Source of the DNA: Polyporus tsugae
Lineage: Eukaryota; Basidiomycota; Agaricomycetes; Polyporales; Polyporaceae
Assembly: GCA_024305745.1 (NCBI GenBank)
Contig: JAHRBS010000014.1
Location: 2,115,501 to 2,179,500 of the forward strand
Length of the DNA: 64,000 bases
Direction of reading: 5' to 3'
Under the pieces are notes generated by a model. The model saw nothing but the letters and a program-made list of their open reading frames with translations, did no database searches and had not been told where the DNA came from. Shown piece after piece: positions 20,705 through 32,017 of the stretch (positions are counted from its first letter, which is position 1; each line of letters opens with the position of its first letter). A program made the position numbers and the translations under genes.

Positions 20705-23074
20705 TCAAAAACTCTCCAAGGTGGAGATGACACCAGCAACTGACCCCACATCCCAGCTCCAGGACACAAGCTTCCACACAAATGCTTCATCAATCCCCTT
20801 CCACTGGTTGATGATCTGATGTGCATTCGCAACCAGAGAATCAATAGTTTCCTCGTCCAGTACCCAGTGGCGTGAGAGAAGGGGATTGTTATCCCGGATC
20901 TGAGCCCAGTATGTGTCCCACCAAGTGAGCAGAAGGTCACGCAGAGTAGCGCGTTCCTCCCTGGAGCAGCGCCGAGAGGGAGACAAGGTCAAGCCAGGGT
21001 GCGACGGTTCCGGGGGAGAGTTTACACGGTCACCCTCGTGACGAGCTTGCATTTGTGCGGTGCATATACGCTCTGCTGTGGAGAGGAGCCCGACGGGTTG
21101 GTCAGGGTGAAGATGACAACACCGTGCACTGCAGCAGGCACCTGGGAGAGGTTCTTCAGTTGGCTCGGCAACTTCCCACATCCTATCCCATTGTCCCTCC
21201 GTCTGTGACTCGAGGAAATCAGGTTTCGGATGGAAATACTCCATTGCAAATGCTCTCATGCATTCATCTGACTGAGTGCAGTTGATGAACTCTCTTGCTG
21301 CGGGATCTAGCTTGGCTCGTCGTTTCTTGTCCTTGGCCAAACTTTGCCTCTTGCCTCCTTCGTCCTCGCTGGCATCTCCGTCCATATCTCCAATAGCCGC
21401 TTGACTATCTTCAAAAGCCCATCCTTCGACCAGCCATAGCATGGTCCCCTACAACGCCTGGTCCTGCGCTGCTCGGCCACCCTTCTGGAAGGCAGCACAG
21501 AGGTCCTGAGCACCGTACACCACAGACCACAAGATGTCTGGTATGTCACACCCCATCCCAGCTGCATCCATACAGAAGAGCCATCGCACTGCCCCCCTGC
21601 AGAACTTCTCCATAGTCCGCTCCTTGTACCTATCCAAGTACACAGTGGTGAAGACAGCCAAGGATGAGTAGAGTGGGGGAGGAAGTAGCCGGCATAGGAT
21701 GGTGCACGCTTCACGGGCTTCACGGCGGGTTGTGAAGTAGAAGATGGACTTCGGAAGGTGTGTCGAGTCCTCGGGTGAGCCTGGTATCAGGTGGTACAGT
21801 GCAGCATAACTTGATTTCGTGTATTCCATAGGACGTACCCACAGCGCAAGGTTCGGGCAATCAGATCCCAAGTCAACCCCCCAAAAGGGACGACCAAGCC
21901 CCATGCCGACCGAGTCGAAGCAAAAGTTGAAGATTTCTGTTGGGAATGTTGCGGAGAACAGCGACCAGCAAGTCTCAGTTCCGGTAAGTATGCGCAGCTG
22001 CTTCAGTTTGGCATAATATTTGTGGAACTCCTTCACCCAATCAAACATGACGTGTGCTTCGTTGACAATGATGGCTAGAAGGTGTTTGCGAAAGGCTTCC
22101 TTTCGGAAAAGCTGCTTGAAGTCATTGTTCCAGAGCAAACACTCGGGCAAGGCGTAGCAGAGGTTCGTCCGTCCTTTCTCGAGGTCCCGGAACAAGGACC
22201 AATTGTTGTTGTCCTCATTGATAGCAACAGCTGATATCTGGGGAACTGAGTTTTTAGTGTGGCGCGATACAGATATACTACCTGGTGAAGATCCCTGGCC
22301 TTCGAGCTCGGCCATGGTTGTGCCTCCATGGAGTGACCCCGCCAACCCTCCAGCTCCACAATCTTTGCTGCTCCATGTCCTGTCACCCTCAGCACTTGTC
22401 CTGCTGGCCTCAACAACAACATCCATCGCCGCTACTTGGCTGGCATCCACTGTTGCTGAGGCAGCCTGGATCCTCGGAGTGCCCACGGTGTTAATGCCCT
22501 GAACCTTCGCCCCAGGTGAGAGCACACCACCATCTGAACTTCTACCACAACGCACCTGATCATTTTGCAGTGCCTTGAGGGGGCACATGATGATCACAAG
22601 TCCCCGGACATTCGCAAGAGCTGCCGCAATGACAATGAGAGTGAAGACGAGCGACTTCCCGGCCCCCATTCCGGCCATGATCATGACATCATGGCCTTCG
22701 AGGATTTTGTCCATTGCGCATAGTTGCCAGGCCCGCGGTTTGTAGCTGAATATCTTCTTCGTTGCTGCCTTGATTTCATCCTCGCTGACTCGTGTCCGTA
22801 GTTTTGACCAGGGTTTTGGACTCGCCGGAGTGGCAACATCAAGTGAAGGGTCTAGTGTCGATCCTCGAGAGAGTGGAGCAGGCAGAAGGGGAGATGTGCG
22901 AGCGCGAGGTGTGGAAGATAGTGATCTCAAGCCAGGGGTTCCAACTGGAGTCACCCTCTGAGGGATTTTCCTTTGCCGAGGGGTCACCTGTAGGGCAATC
23001 TCAAAGGTGCTCATGGAGTACTGACCTTGGCGGGCACTCTTTGTGCAGAATAGCATCCTCATTAACTCGCTCAT
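20705..23074 (-). pseudogene. RecQ-type DNA helicase, mobile-element associated (one in-frame stop)
   Basis: Superfamily 2 helicase of the RecQ kind found in many copies in mushroom genomes. From the start (ATG 23074 or 23014): a Pro/Ser-rich leader; FSYKPRAWQLCAMDKILEG; Walker A MAGMGAGKS; IIMCPLKALQNDQ (motif Ia); an insert of about 120 low-complexity residues; then AVAINED; the Walker B box, reading IIVNEAHVMFDW instead of DEAH; LFSATFP (motif III); SIFYFTTRREA (IV); WLFCMDAAGMGCDIPD (V); and QKGGRAAQD (VI, where GRAGRD is usual). An in-frame TAG at 21449-21451 follows motif VI, and the same frame then stays open for 245 codons with a Cys-rich GACCSARCC part. Asp-to-Asn in motif II and Arg-to-Gln in motif VI would both cripple ATP hydrolysis. 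It faces the DUF6589-type gene tail to tail. Confidence 0.8.
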
Positions 23075-23168
23075 TGATGTCACAACTGTTATCAATTGTT
23101 AATAGACTACAAATCAGATCTAATGATTGTGGCACCCCCAATGGTCCTTCATCAGGCCGGACTTTGAT

Positions 23169-23204
23169 CCAAACCCCTCACATGTTCACATGTGAGGGGT
23201 TTGG
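23169..23204. repeat. Perfect 16-bp inverted repeat (hairpin)
   Basis: The arm CCAAACCCCTCACATG (23169-23184) and its exact reverse complement (23189-23204) flank a TTCA loop. It lies about 95 bp upstream of the helicase start, on the outer side of the mobile-element-like pair. Confidence 0.9.
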
Positions 23205-26200
23205 TACGAACCTACTGAAGTCATAAGGATAGCCACTTATTCGAGACCTTGTTAGGGTTTATAAGCCAGGGTAATAATCCGATAAGCTCGTAATTGGTGG
23301 TAAGATCAATGGAATTGTTCCGGTGATGGCGACGTCAGTTCATGGTTGCACACTTCACAGCCCTCCTGGAATTCACTTCCAATGTCCCTCCAATGCTCTT
23401 ACAACTCGCCGCAATTCCTCATCATCATTGCCACTGCCTCACACAATCAGCTGAAGCGAGCACTTACCTTGGACTCCTGGACCGTCTTGGATGGCAACGG
23501 TTGTGGTACTGTACAGGACCACATCGGGGCTTCAATCAAGTTGAGTTCCCTTTGTCCCCCTCGTCCCCCCTCTGTCCAAGTCCCTCATTTCTCTTCTTCA
23601 TCCTATACACACGGCTCATGCTAACCTAGTTACTTATACAGCGACCTTTATTTCTACCTCAAGCCTCCTACCAGTAGGTCATTACTAGTAAGTCCCAGTC
23701 TCTCTTGCGCCGTCTGACTCTTGTGCTCCCCGTCTTCGAGTCTTGGGTTCACCGTCACTGCCACTGTCCTGGACTGGGTCTCCTCTGGACTATTATCTTG
23801 ATATATTCTGATCTATGGTCTGATGTCTCTGTTGGTACGTCTGGAGCAGACATCTTGGGCTCGTGGTCGCTTGTGGCTTGTGCTCGCTACTGCCATCATC
23901 TACAGAAGACCTCTCTCAGCTCTTCGCTGGCTTGTTTGGACCATCAAGTTACACTGGCTAAGGCTATTGTGTAATCACACGTAAGGTAAGTTCCTATGTA
24001 TTACTGTGCATCTCCATTCTCTCCCCCATTGTATCGCAGAACCCACTTGTGGGCTGGTGTGTCTGCTTCTCCATTGGTACATCATTTTCAGGCCCTGTTG
24101 TTGTCTGCAACTGTTGCCTCCTAGCCACATATTTGTGCCTGGGTTCCGTATATAGTTGATGTACAGTACTGTAGCTCGGCGGAGAAAAAATACAGTTGTT
24201 TTATTTGTAATCTGTGCGCTATGGTGTGTGACAAACAGCATAGTAACCACAGCCATCCAATGGAAGCTCTACATATGCTTGAATATCCAGGTAGACTTGG
24301 ACAACTTGGAACATGTATATGATCATTGCATACATTGCAATGCCCTTGCAATGCACTTAGAAGCCTCCCAGTGCCGGAATAGTGGGATTATAATGTATTG
24401 CAAAGTAGCAATAATTGCACTCATCAAAATCTGATTACAATAGTTTCTAATATCATAACAATGCGGTATAAAACCCGAGCCAAATCGGTGATGGTGCTAC
24501 ACACCAGGTTTACATGAATGCATTGACATCAACCCGTATACAGCACTCAGGCTAGCAATGAAATCAACTCACATCTACATGGTACATGGTGCTATCCGTA
24601 TTCAGTCACCCCAAAAGCTGCTTTGAGGTTTTTGGATGCTACATAGCAGGCGGCGATGGCAGACAGCCAGATGTGCAGTGCAAACACTGGAAAATTGCTT
24701 GTAAACTTACGGCACCGCCATTTACCAGACTAGGTAAGCAGTGACCCTTTCTGAAGGAACAAGATGAGCTACAGAAGGCCAATCTGACTAGACCTTTCCT
24801 CATCCTTGGCTGTGCGGATTAAACTAGCAACAGGGACCAAACTTCAACCAGAGGAGGGTTTCCAGATGTTGCGCAGCTTCATCATCCTAGTGCATGACCC
24901 CGACTTGACATGCTGACACAGTATATAACCTGAGCATTGTCAACCATGCAACATGTACATTGAAAGCAACTCGCGGAACCTATAACTCTGGACCTCATAT
25001 CGCCTGGTGCAAGGATCGCTCCAGAACATCCACCCGACCATGCCAGCAACAAGTTCCATGCCTCCCATCTCGAAGACACCCGGTCCATCGACACGTTGAC
25101 CTGACACGCGTCACATATCACACACTGAGCCCAAGCACCATCCTTGGGTTTGCGTATGTGTCCAGATCCATAGACAGAATGAGGCTGCTTGTGGAGAGCA
25201 TAACGCACGTCCCATCTGCATGCATGCACCCAGCCTTCGGAGGGAGCGTGCACCGGTCAGGCAGATAATATCGCTGAGGCGATGGTGCTCAGAGACGGGT
25301 ACGCACTGCAAGTGGTGTCGGAGATGATGAGATCGTGAGCCTCAGAGTAAAACTGCTGAGGATTGTCAGGGCCTTTCTCGACAAGGTGTGCCAGTGACCA
25401 GGATGCGCACCATGACCGCTTCAAACGGCGAGGTACAGGAAAACCTGTGAGGATGGTTCAGTACTATGGTCATGTTTGAATTGATGGCAGGAACCTAGCC
25501 TACGTACTAGGCTGCAGCTGTGTACTAGACATGAGAGCTGGGAACGACGCAGACATCCTCCGGTTGTTCTTGCTGCTCAACCACCACATATGGCGCTCGC
25601 AATCGCGTCATCCAAAGCATGTGGGGGCTAGGTGGTGCTGCGGGAACCATAAAGCATAGGTAGCCGATTGATGAGGAAACAATGCACCCGGAACTTGGAT
25701 AGATATTAGAGCGGTGGGGATAGGCTTCGCTGGTGAGTCGACGTGGGCTTTTGAGGATGAGCACACTGGGGTGGACAAGACAGTTCAGAGAGTTGATGTT
25801 TGGGGAAGAAGAAGCAAATGCTTCACCAAGGTCTGTGAACAGGAGAGGGTGTCGGATGAGAGGGATGATAAGAGAGGGGAAAGAGATAAACACCGGGAAG
25901 CCAGACCAGAAAGTCGAGTACTGACAAGATCAAGATCTGCATATGAAGTAGTGAGAGGTGTAAAGGACCCGCCTGTTGTCTTATAGCAGGTACTTGGAAG
26001 TTGACGGGGAAGAGATCAGGGTGGGGGCGGTCATGACAAAACCGACACAGAAGGGGAGGGCAATGAATGCACCGAACACCCAAGTCTCTTGGAGGTTCCA
26101 GTTTAAGCTATGATCACTTCGGCCTCAAACACCAATTTGGATTCTCCAGTCTCCGATCGCTCCATAGCTTCCAGCTTGAGCCCGAGTGTGCTGACGAGTT

Positions 26201-26556
26201 TGCGGTGTTCACAAAGGGACCAACATTGAGGGAGGATCGGGTGCAATTTGCACTTGCAGGATCCAAAGGAACAGAAAACAGAACTCAAAGGCCACCCACG
26301 TGAAGATTCATGGGCCGGATTGGATGGTGGAGGGAGGAGGAGAGATGGATTGAGGTTCTCGTGTATGAAGGTGGTGGTCGACAATGAAGTCGACTCAGGG
26401 CTAGCGCCGGTTGTCCTCATGGGCAGCGGCCACTGCACATCTCTTCCCGCTGCGACCACCACTCGCCTCGCTCTAACAGTGTACTGCTGTTCTCTGCTAG
26501 CAACTTGTTCAGGTTGCGACACCTCTGTGCTGCACTGATCTTCACGTCCTCATGCA
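23205..26556. other. Long stretch without a supportable gene
   Basis: About 3.35 kb. Open frames exist on both strands (for example minus 25253-24882 and plus 25714-25986), but none has a domain, consistent splice pattern or similarity I can name. The segment 23950-24500 is visibly AT-rich and contains several ATTGCA/TGCAAT words in inverted arrangement near 24326-24420. It may hold the outer end of the DUF6589-helicase element or older transposon remains; I could not find terminal repeats. Confidence 0.4.
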
Positions 26557-27643
26557 ACCTATGTCCGACAGCATTGAAGGTCCCAGTGCCCGGAAGCGCA
26601 CGTGAGTCGAGAACACTGGTGACAAAGCTGGCATCAGAGCTACAGAGGCGACTGAAGGTTCAAGGAAGCGGGACGACGAGTTCTGGTATGAGGATGGCAC
26701 TGTGATATTGGTCGTGCGCGATGTCGAATTCCGTATCTATAAAGGACTACTTGCCCATCACTCCCCTGTCTTCTGAGACATGTTTTCCCTTCCTCAGCCT
26801 CCCGATTCTCTAGAAGCCAATAGTCCCCGTGTTCAGTTGTGCCTCTATCTGACTCACCGGAGGACCTTAGGTATATCTTGCATGTTTATATGACACGCGG
26901 CAATCTTAGGTTCATCTTTTGATCAATTTCTACCAATTGCGTTGGCTCACATAACGCGGCAGTCCGTTCACACCAGACAACCCATCATTTGACTTGATTT
27001 CTGCATGCATGCACCTGGGCCACAAGTACCAGATGACCAAGCTTCTGGACCACTCAGTGGTGTACCTCAAGAGTTGGTATCCCGCCAATATGGAAACTCG
27101 GCAAAAGCATTGGCCAGTTGCTGCTACCTATGTTCCCCTAGGCTTCAAGCACACACATGCTATTGGTGTCATCAACCTTGCACGCCTCACAGGCGAGTCG
27201 TCTATCCTCCTCACCGCCTTGTTAGACTGCTGCAACCTTGACAAACAAATACTCGATGGCTTTGACCGCGTGGACGGCTCCCATAAGGGGCTCGCACCTG
27301 CAGATCTCCGGCACTGTCTGAGGGCGAGGCCCAACCTAGCGGCGGCGGGAGTCTCATCTTTGCGCGTGCATACCGCGCGGATGTGTCTGAAGAATGCACA
27401 ACTACCAAGTCATGTCGGATGCCTTTTCACGAGGCCCTTGCGCTTATCGACGACTTTGCCTCCGATGTGACAGAGGCAGATCCATTCAGACCCCTACCCC
27501 ATCTGGACGGCAAGCACGGGATCTCACTCTGCTCGCACTGTCTTGACGTGGCGATGGAGCAAGGGAGGGAGGAGCAATGAGGGTTCTGGGAGGACCTGCC
27601 CAGTATACTCGATATCGAAGTGGATGGGTGGGGAGCATCATGA
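26557..27643 (+). pseudogene. BTB/POZ gene of the DEFWxEDG type (dead)
   Basis: ATG at 26557 (MSDSIEGPSARKRT), stop TGA after residue 14, then RDDEFWYEDGTVILVVRDV, RIYKGLLAHHSPVF, a second TGA in the FRDMF or FKDMF position (26774-26776), then MFSLPQPPD. A frameshift follows before DSPEDLRYILHVYM. Exon 2 (from about 26965) reads NPSFDLISACMHLGHKYQMT, IGVINLARLTGESSILLTAL and GFDRVDGSHKGLAPADL. A one-base shift near 27383-27390 moves to CRMPFHEALALIDDF and SLCSHCLDVAMEQGREEQ; an in-frame TGA (27578-27580) precedes GFWEDLPSILDIEVDGWG. In all there are three stops and two shifts. The stop contexts fit one-step changes from CGA (or AGA at the second). Closest relative in the window is the copy at 29.3 kb. 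Confidence 0.85.
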
Positions 27644-29307
27644 ATCCCAGTGAGAACCCCTCTCATTTCCGGCCTTTGTAATCTTTTCCCATCGAATATA
27701 TCTGTAGTATTTGGCTGTATTTAGTGGGAAAAGACGGGAATGATCACATATGGAGACAAAAAGCCATTTGGGGGCCTTCGCATTTTGCTGTATATTGCTA
27801 TCTTTTTCATTCAAAACTGCTCCGTTTCCCGCTGTCTGTTCACCACAAAAAGATAGGAAAGGCTCCCAATCGACCCATGAAGCCTCCGACTCTCCGCTCG
27901 CTGCCACGACTATTTGGTACGCTGAACGCAGTCTATTCGGGTCGCCGAAAATAGATACAGGGGTGCTACTGCTACCAATCCATGCACGGCATACATCCTA
28001 CTAGCTCGCACGCCTGCGCTGCCCCCGCACTGTCCCCTCTGCACCTCCCACCTGTCCCGCGCGCACCGGTGCATGGTCCAATCCCACCCGCGAGCGCTCC
28101 GCGCAAATTCTTGCACCGTTTGCCACCTGCCCTACTAAGAAGCCCCTGTACTTGCCCTGTACCATGAAATGTGAGTTAGCTCGCGTGTGCGTCTTGGAAC
28201 CCCACTGATCTGCATACCTTTTTACTCACAGTGGCACGCATGTGGTCGGAAAAGGGAAGTGGAGGGCGGGAAAGCGAATCAGGGAGAGCGTGCTGTCAGA
28301 AGATGGTGGGGGAAAGCAAGAAGCGGGTGGAGGGGAGGACAATTTCCCCCGTCTTTAAATATGCTGGGGATACCGATGGCGTCATAGACCACTAAGCGAC
28401 TTGGGGGCGAGATCGGGAGGTAGTCGAAAACGGACATGGGTTGGGCCAGGGTGGAGGGAACTACAACATGCATGTACATGAACCTGTTCTTATATTACTA
28501 GTTTAGTTTCGACATAGGACGCATCAAGCACCCGGAGTAGTAGCACAAATTGAGCCAAGTTGTTATATATAAGTCAACCCAAACTACAACTACGACATGG
28601 CTTCGAGCCGAAAATAGACCTATCAAGCACTGAGATTGGGAGCCAAAAGATCCCAATTGCCCGTATTGCCTCCCAATCACTGGCAATGGGAGGGGTTCTC
28701 ACTGGGCATGAATGGCCATGCATGGTAAGATTTCATCGCTTGCATTAGCAGGATGAGCTGGATCATGATCCTGAACCTGAACCTCTAGGCTTGATATGGC
28801 CCTTGGAACATTGATCATCCCATCGCCTATTTCCTAAATATGTTTATCATCGTGCACCAACAAACACTGGGTCAGCGTGAATGGTCAGCATGGACACCGG
28901 AGATGCTGGTTGAGAGTTTCTTTTCCTTGTGAGTCTGTTTGGCATGTCATCCGAGTCTTTCTGCCACCTCTTCGACACGCCACTGTTTTGTTTCGTTTTG
29001 TGCAAATGTATACACTATAGGTGAAGCTCACCGACGTCGGCTCGCGCTCTAGGGTAGATATGCTGATCGGGTGGCAGATTTAGTTCAGCTGGGGTATGTC
29101 TTTGGACTCGGTATTTAAGGCTTGAACACAATATTCTTGTTCCACAATGTTGTCATGATAGTGGAGGCATATAGGATGAGGATGAGACACGGTTTAAAGC
29201 TGCAGTCCAGGGGTGACCGGTAATCCCATCTTCAATCCTGGTCTAGCGCCGGTAGCAATGAGCGCCGTGGATCACTGTCAAGTTTCAATGCATTTTCTTC
29301 TCTTACA
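27644..29307. other. Intergenic stretch between two dead BTB copies
   Basis: About 1.66 kb. No gene, repeat array or element boundary recognised; short open frames on both strands look like chance. Confidence 0.5.
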
Positions 29308-30450
29308 GTGGCGTGCACATCCCATCACCTCCGCCACTCTTTCACCCTCTGCGACTTACCGACGAATCCAAACCTACTTGTCTCGGTCTCATCCTTTTCT
29401 GATCCTCGTCGGAAACGAGCACCCAAGGACGAGCTCGATGCTGATCCCGGAGGAGTGAATGGAACCCTAGACGGAGCTCAAGAGCAGAGGGAACGTGATG
29501 AGGAATTCCGGTATGAAGATGGCACTATCATTCTGGTCGCGCGTGATGTCGAATTCCGTATCTACAAGGGTGTCCTAGCCAATACTCCCTCTTCTTCCAC
29601 GACATGTTTTCCCTCCCCCACCCCCCGGGTGCACCATGTCCAGTTGTGCACCTAACCGACTCTCCCGAGGACATCCAATATGTTCTGCAGGCAGGCATAA
29701 TGCCGGGGAACCCTAGGTGCGTCTCATTCCATGTGCATGCTGTGCGAGATAGCTCATGGTGCATATTAGCCTATTTCCCCGGGAAGAACCATCTTTCGAC
29801 CTCATTTCCGCTGGCGTACGTCTCGGACACAAGTACAACTTCTGGATGGTCCATCGAACACCTCAAGAGCAACTACACAACCGACCTGGAAGCCTGGCAG
29901 CAGCATGGGGCCTACTACGATGACTACGAACAAGACCTCCCCGCGGGCTTCAGCCTCCCCCATGCGACCGGTGTGCTCAACCTCGTGCACCTTATGTTGA
30001 ACGAGACCTCCATCCTTCCCACTGCCTTCCTCCAATGCCGCACACTCGAGGAGCGTTTCTTCGATGGCGTCGACCGGGCAGACGGCTCGCATGAGGAGCT
30101 TGCGCTCGAGGACGTCAAATGCTCCATAAAGGCAAAGGGAGACCTCGCCACAGCCTCGCTTGCGATCTACGTGCGCATGCATCAGGCAAGCATTTCTAAG
30201 GCATGCATGACCCACAACACTTATCTGGTCGGCTTCTGGGACACGCTCGCGCTCCTGGACTCGTAGTCGAACATCATGACAAAGCAGGACCCCTTCCGGC
30301 CCCTGCTTCGCATGTATGAGACTCCTGGGGATGTCGTGCTGTGCTCGCACTGCACCAGTCTGGCAATGGAGCGGGGGAGGGAGGCCCAGGAAGAGTTTTG
30401 GAAGAAGCTCCCTACGATATTTGACATTGAAGTGGATGGATGGGTCAGTC
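29308..30450 (+). pseudogene. BTB/POZ gene of the DEFWxEDG type (dead)
   Basis: Sister of the 26.6-kb copy. Reads RRKRAPKDELDADPGG, RDEEFRYEDGTIILVARDV and RIYKGVLAN, then a one-base loss near 29583 shifts the frame to SLFFHDMFSLPHPPGAPCP and VVHLTDSPEDIQYVL. An intron GTGCGT...TTAG (about 29718-29770) leads to PSFDLISAGVRLGHKYNF. Another shift near 29850 precedes EHLKSNYTTDLEAW. From there it is open (HATGVLNLVHLMLNETS, GVDRADGSHEELALEDV) to an in-frame TAG at 30264-30266, and the same frame continues DPFRPLLRMYETPGDVV, LCSHCTSLAMERGREAQE and LPTIFDIEVDGW to about 30446. The start codon could not be fixed. At least three lesions. Confidence 0.8.
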
Positions 30451-30639
30451 ATTTTGTCGTCTATACCAGTGGCAAAACATTCAACTCATGGCGACCGCTG
30501 CGTGATTGTAGGGCTACAGGCACCGTGGTGCGGGCAACCGGGGTTTATAGAGCTAGAGGTAGAGCAGTCAACTTTGTAGCAAACTTGATGGTGAGCTTGC
30601 GGAGGTGACGTACAGTACCTCGCAACTCCCCAGCCTTCC

Positions 30640-31995
30640 ACCGTGAAGTGGGATATCAAAGGCAGAAGGTCCTGCCCGCACGGACACCTTTAGTGGATAG
30701 TACGATGCATATCATAAGACTGAAGGACTCACCAAAGACCAGCAACGACGTGGCTAGGCCACCCTTCCACTCGCTGCGAGCAGTGCGAGAACAACCTTCT
30801 ACATCAAACCCCAGCCGCTCTAACAGCCTCCGATGGACCGCTCTTCGTTCAATCTCTCGGCTCACTAAGGGCCCGTTCGGCGCGGGTCTATTACGCGTAA
30901 TAGACTCCATTAGATTACGATAAGATCAACCCGACGCCGACTTAACAGACCTTGTGTTCGGCGCCACTTCCATTAACGTCTCCATTAAGCCACTGGCAAT
31001 TGACCCCGCCCATCTGTTGCCAGTCAACTTGGAGCTCTATATCATCCCTTCCCCAACGAGATTTTCTGCGAAAATTTATATAATGGTCTCCACAGACATA
31101 TCAAATAATAGTTCTAGTTTTCTGGCCCTACGGATAAGTTTTGGTGGTGGAGAGAGACCAGCAGAGGGAGGTGGATTCACGACAGATGGTGAACGAGCGC
31201 CCGGAGCAAAACGACTTCCCACGGGTTGGATTACAAGGCGCCTAATTTTAGTTAATGGAGAGTTAATCTAATGGGGTCTATTACGCGTAATAGACCCGCG
31301 CCGAACGGGCCCTAAGACCTTCTTGCGCATGTTCTAAGCTACGACGAGGGGGCCCGGGATCTCGCTAACGGATGTGCGATCACGACGAACACACAGTGTT
31401 CCTTCAGAACGAGACATTACAGAGAAGCTGACAGTCGGGCTCACCTGAGAATGACGGTCCTTCCCTGATAACGCGTCGTCTGCTCCTACTCCGCATCTCT
31501 CCATCTCAACACCTAGCAAGTCGGGTCAGAAGGAGTCCCAAAGTCAAGCGACGCACCCTGTCATCGCGTCCCTCCTGCTTCTCCCAGTTGTCGTGTGGTC
31601 AGAAAGTGGTCCTTGAGGTAGGTCGAAGGTGTGCGCGAGGAGCGCAGATACCTGGTTGTGTCCGAGGCAAATGGGATCGAAGGACAGACCGTTGTCCTTG
31701 TGCTCAAACAGGCTGCGTGCACGAAGTACGATTCAGCATGTTACCGGGGAATGTAAGTATGTGTCCAGAATAAGTACTTATGCCAGAGGTCTTGAGCGCA
31801 GTCACTGAGGTGGGCAAGCCTAGGGACAGCGTGTTCTGTCGGGGCGTTGTCAGGACGTGGGAGAGAAAACGTGTCTTTGAAGACGGGCGGGTGGCTGGTG
31901 AGGATGCCTTTGAAGACACGAAGCTCAACGTTACCGGCGACGAAGATGATGTTGCAAGAGAGCCACGCAAGCTAGTCATACCGGTGTGTTTTGAA
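30640..31995 (-). pseudogene. Shrunken BTB relic carrying a MITE
   Basis: Minus-strand remnant. Exon 1 part at about 31965-31740: NIIFVAGNVELRVFKGIL, then HPPVFKDTFSLPRPDNAP. Exon 2 part at about 31680-31590: KDNGLSFDP, ALLAHTFD. The sequence then jumps almost at once to the family C-terminus: RDAMTGCVA, a stop, LWDSF, a stop, PDLLGVEMERCG (about 31580-31480), matching RDERVRRLTWDCLPDLLG of the 35.1-kb copy. Farther 3' a second C-terminal block (LVSREIERRAVHRRLLERLG, 30862-30795) matches the fragment at 34.8-35.0 kb and is separated by the 444-bp MITE. The middle of the gene is deleted. Confidence 0.7.
30869..31312. mobile_element. Tourist-like (PIF/Harbinger) MITE
   Basis: A 444-bp element flanked by the 3-bp duplication TAA (30866-30868 and 31313-31315). 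Terminal inverted repeats of about 50 bp start GGGCCCGTTCGGCGCGGGTC and differ at one position. Each end contains the same perfect 20-bp palindrome centred on ACGCGT (30886-30905 and 31276-31295). A 3-bp TWA target site and GGGCC-type ends are the mark of PIF/Harbinger-derived MITEs. No transposase inside. Confidence 0.9.
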
Positions 31996-32017
31996 ATCAT
32001 ACTATACGAGATCTGAC

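Noticed and set aside
24882..25253. 123-codon minus-strand frame rich in Cys
   Set aside because: Looked like a possible zinc-binding protein, but the Cys spacing fits no known finger and there is no other support.
23205..26556. Right terminus of the DUF6589-helicase element
   Set aside because: I compared this stretch with the sequence upstream of 17464 and found no inverted or direct terminal repeat by eye, so no boundary is claimed.
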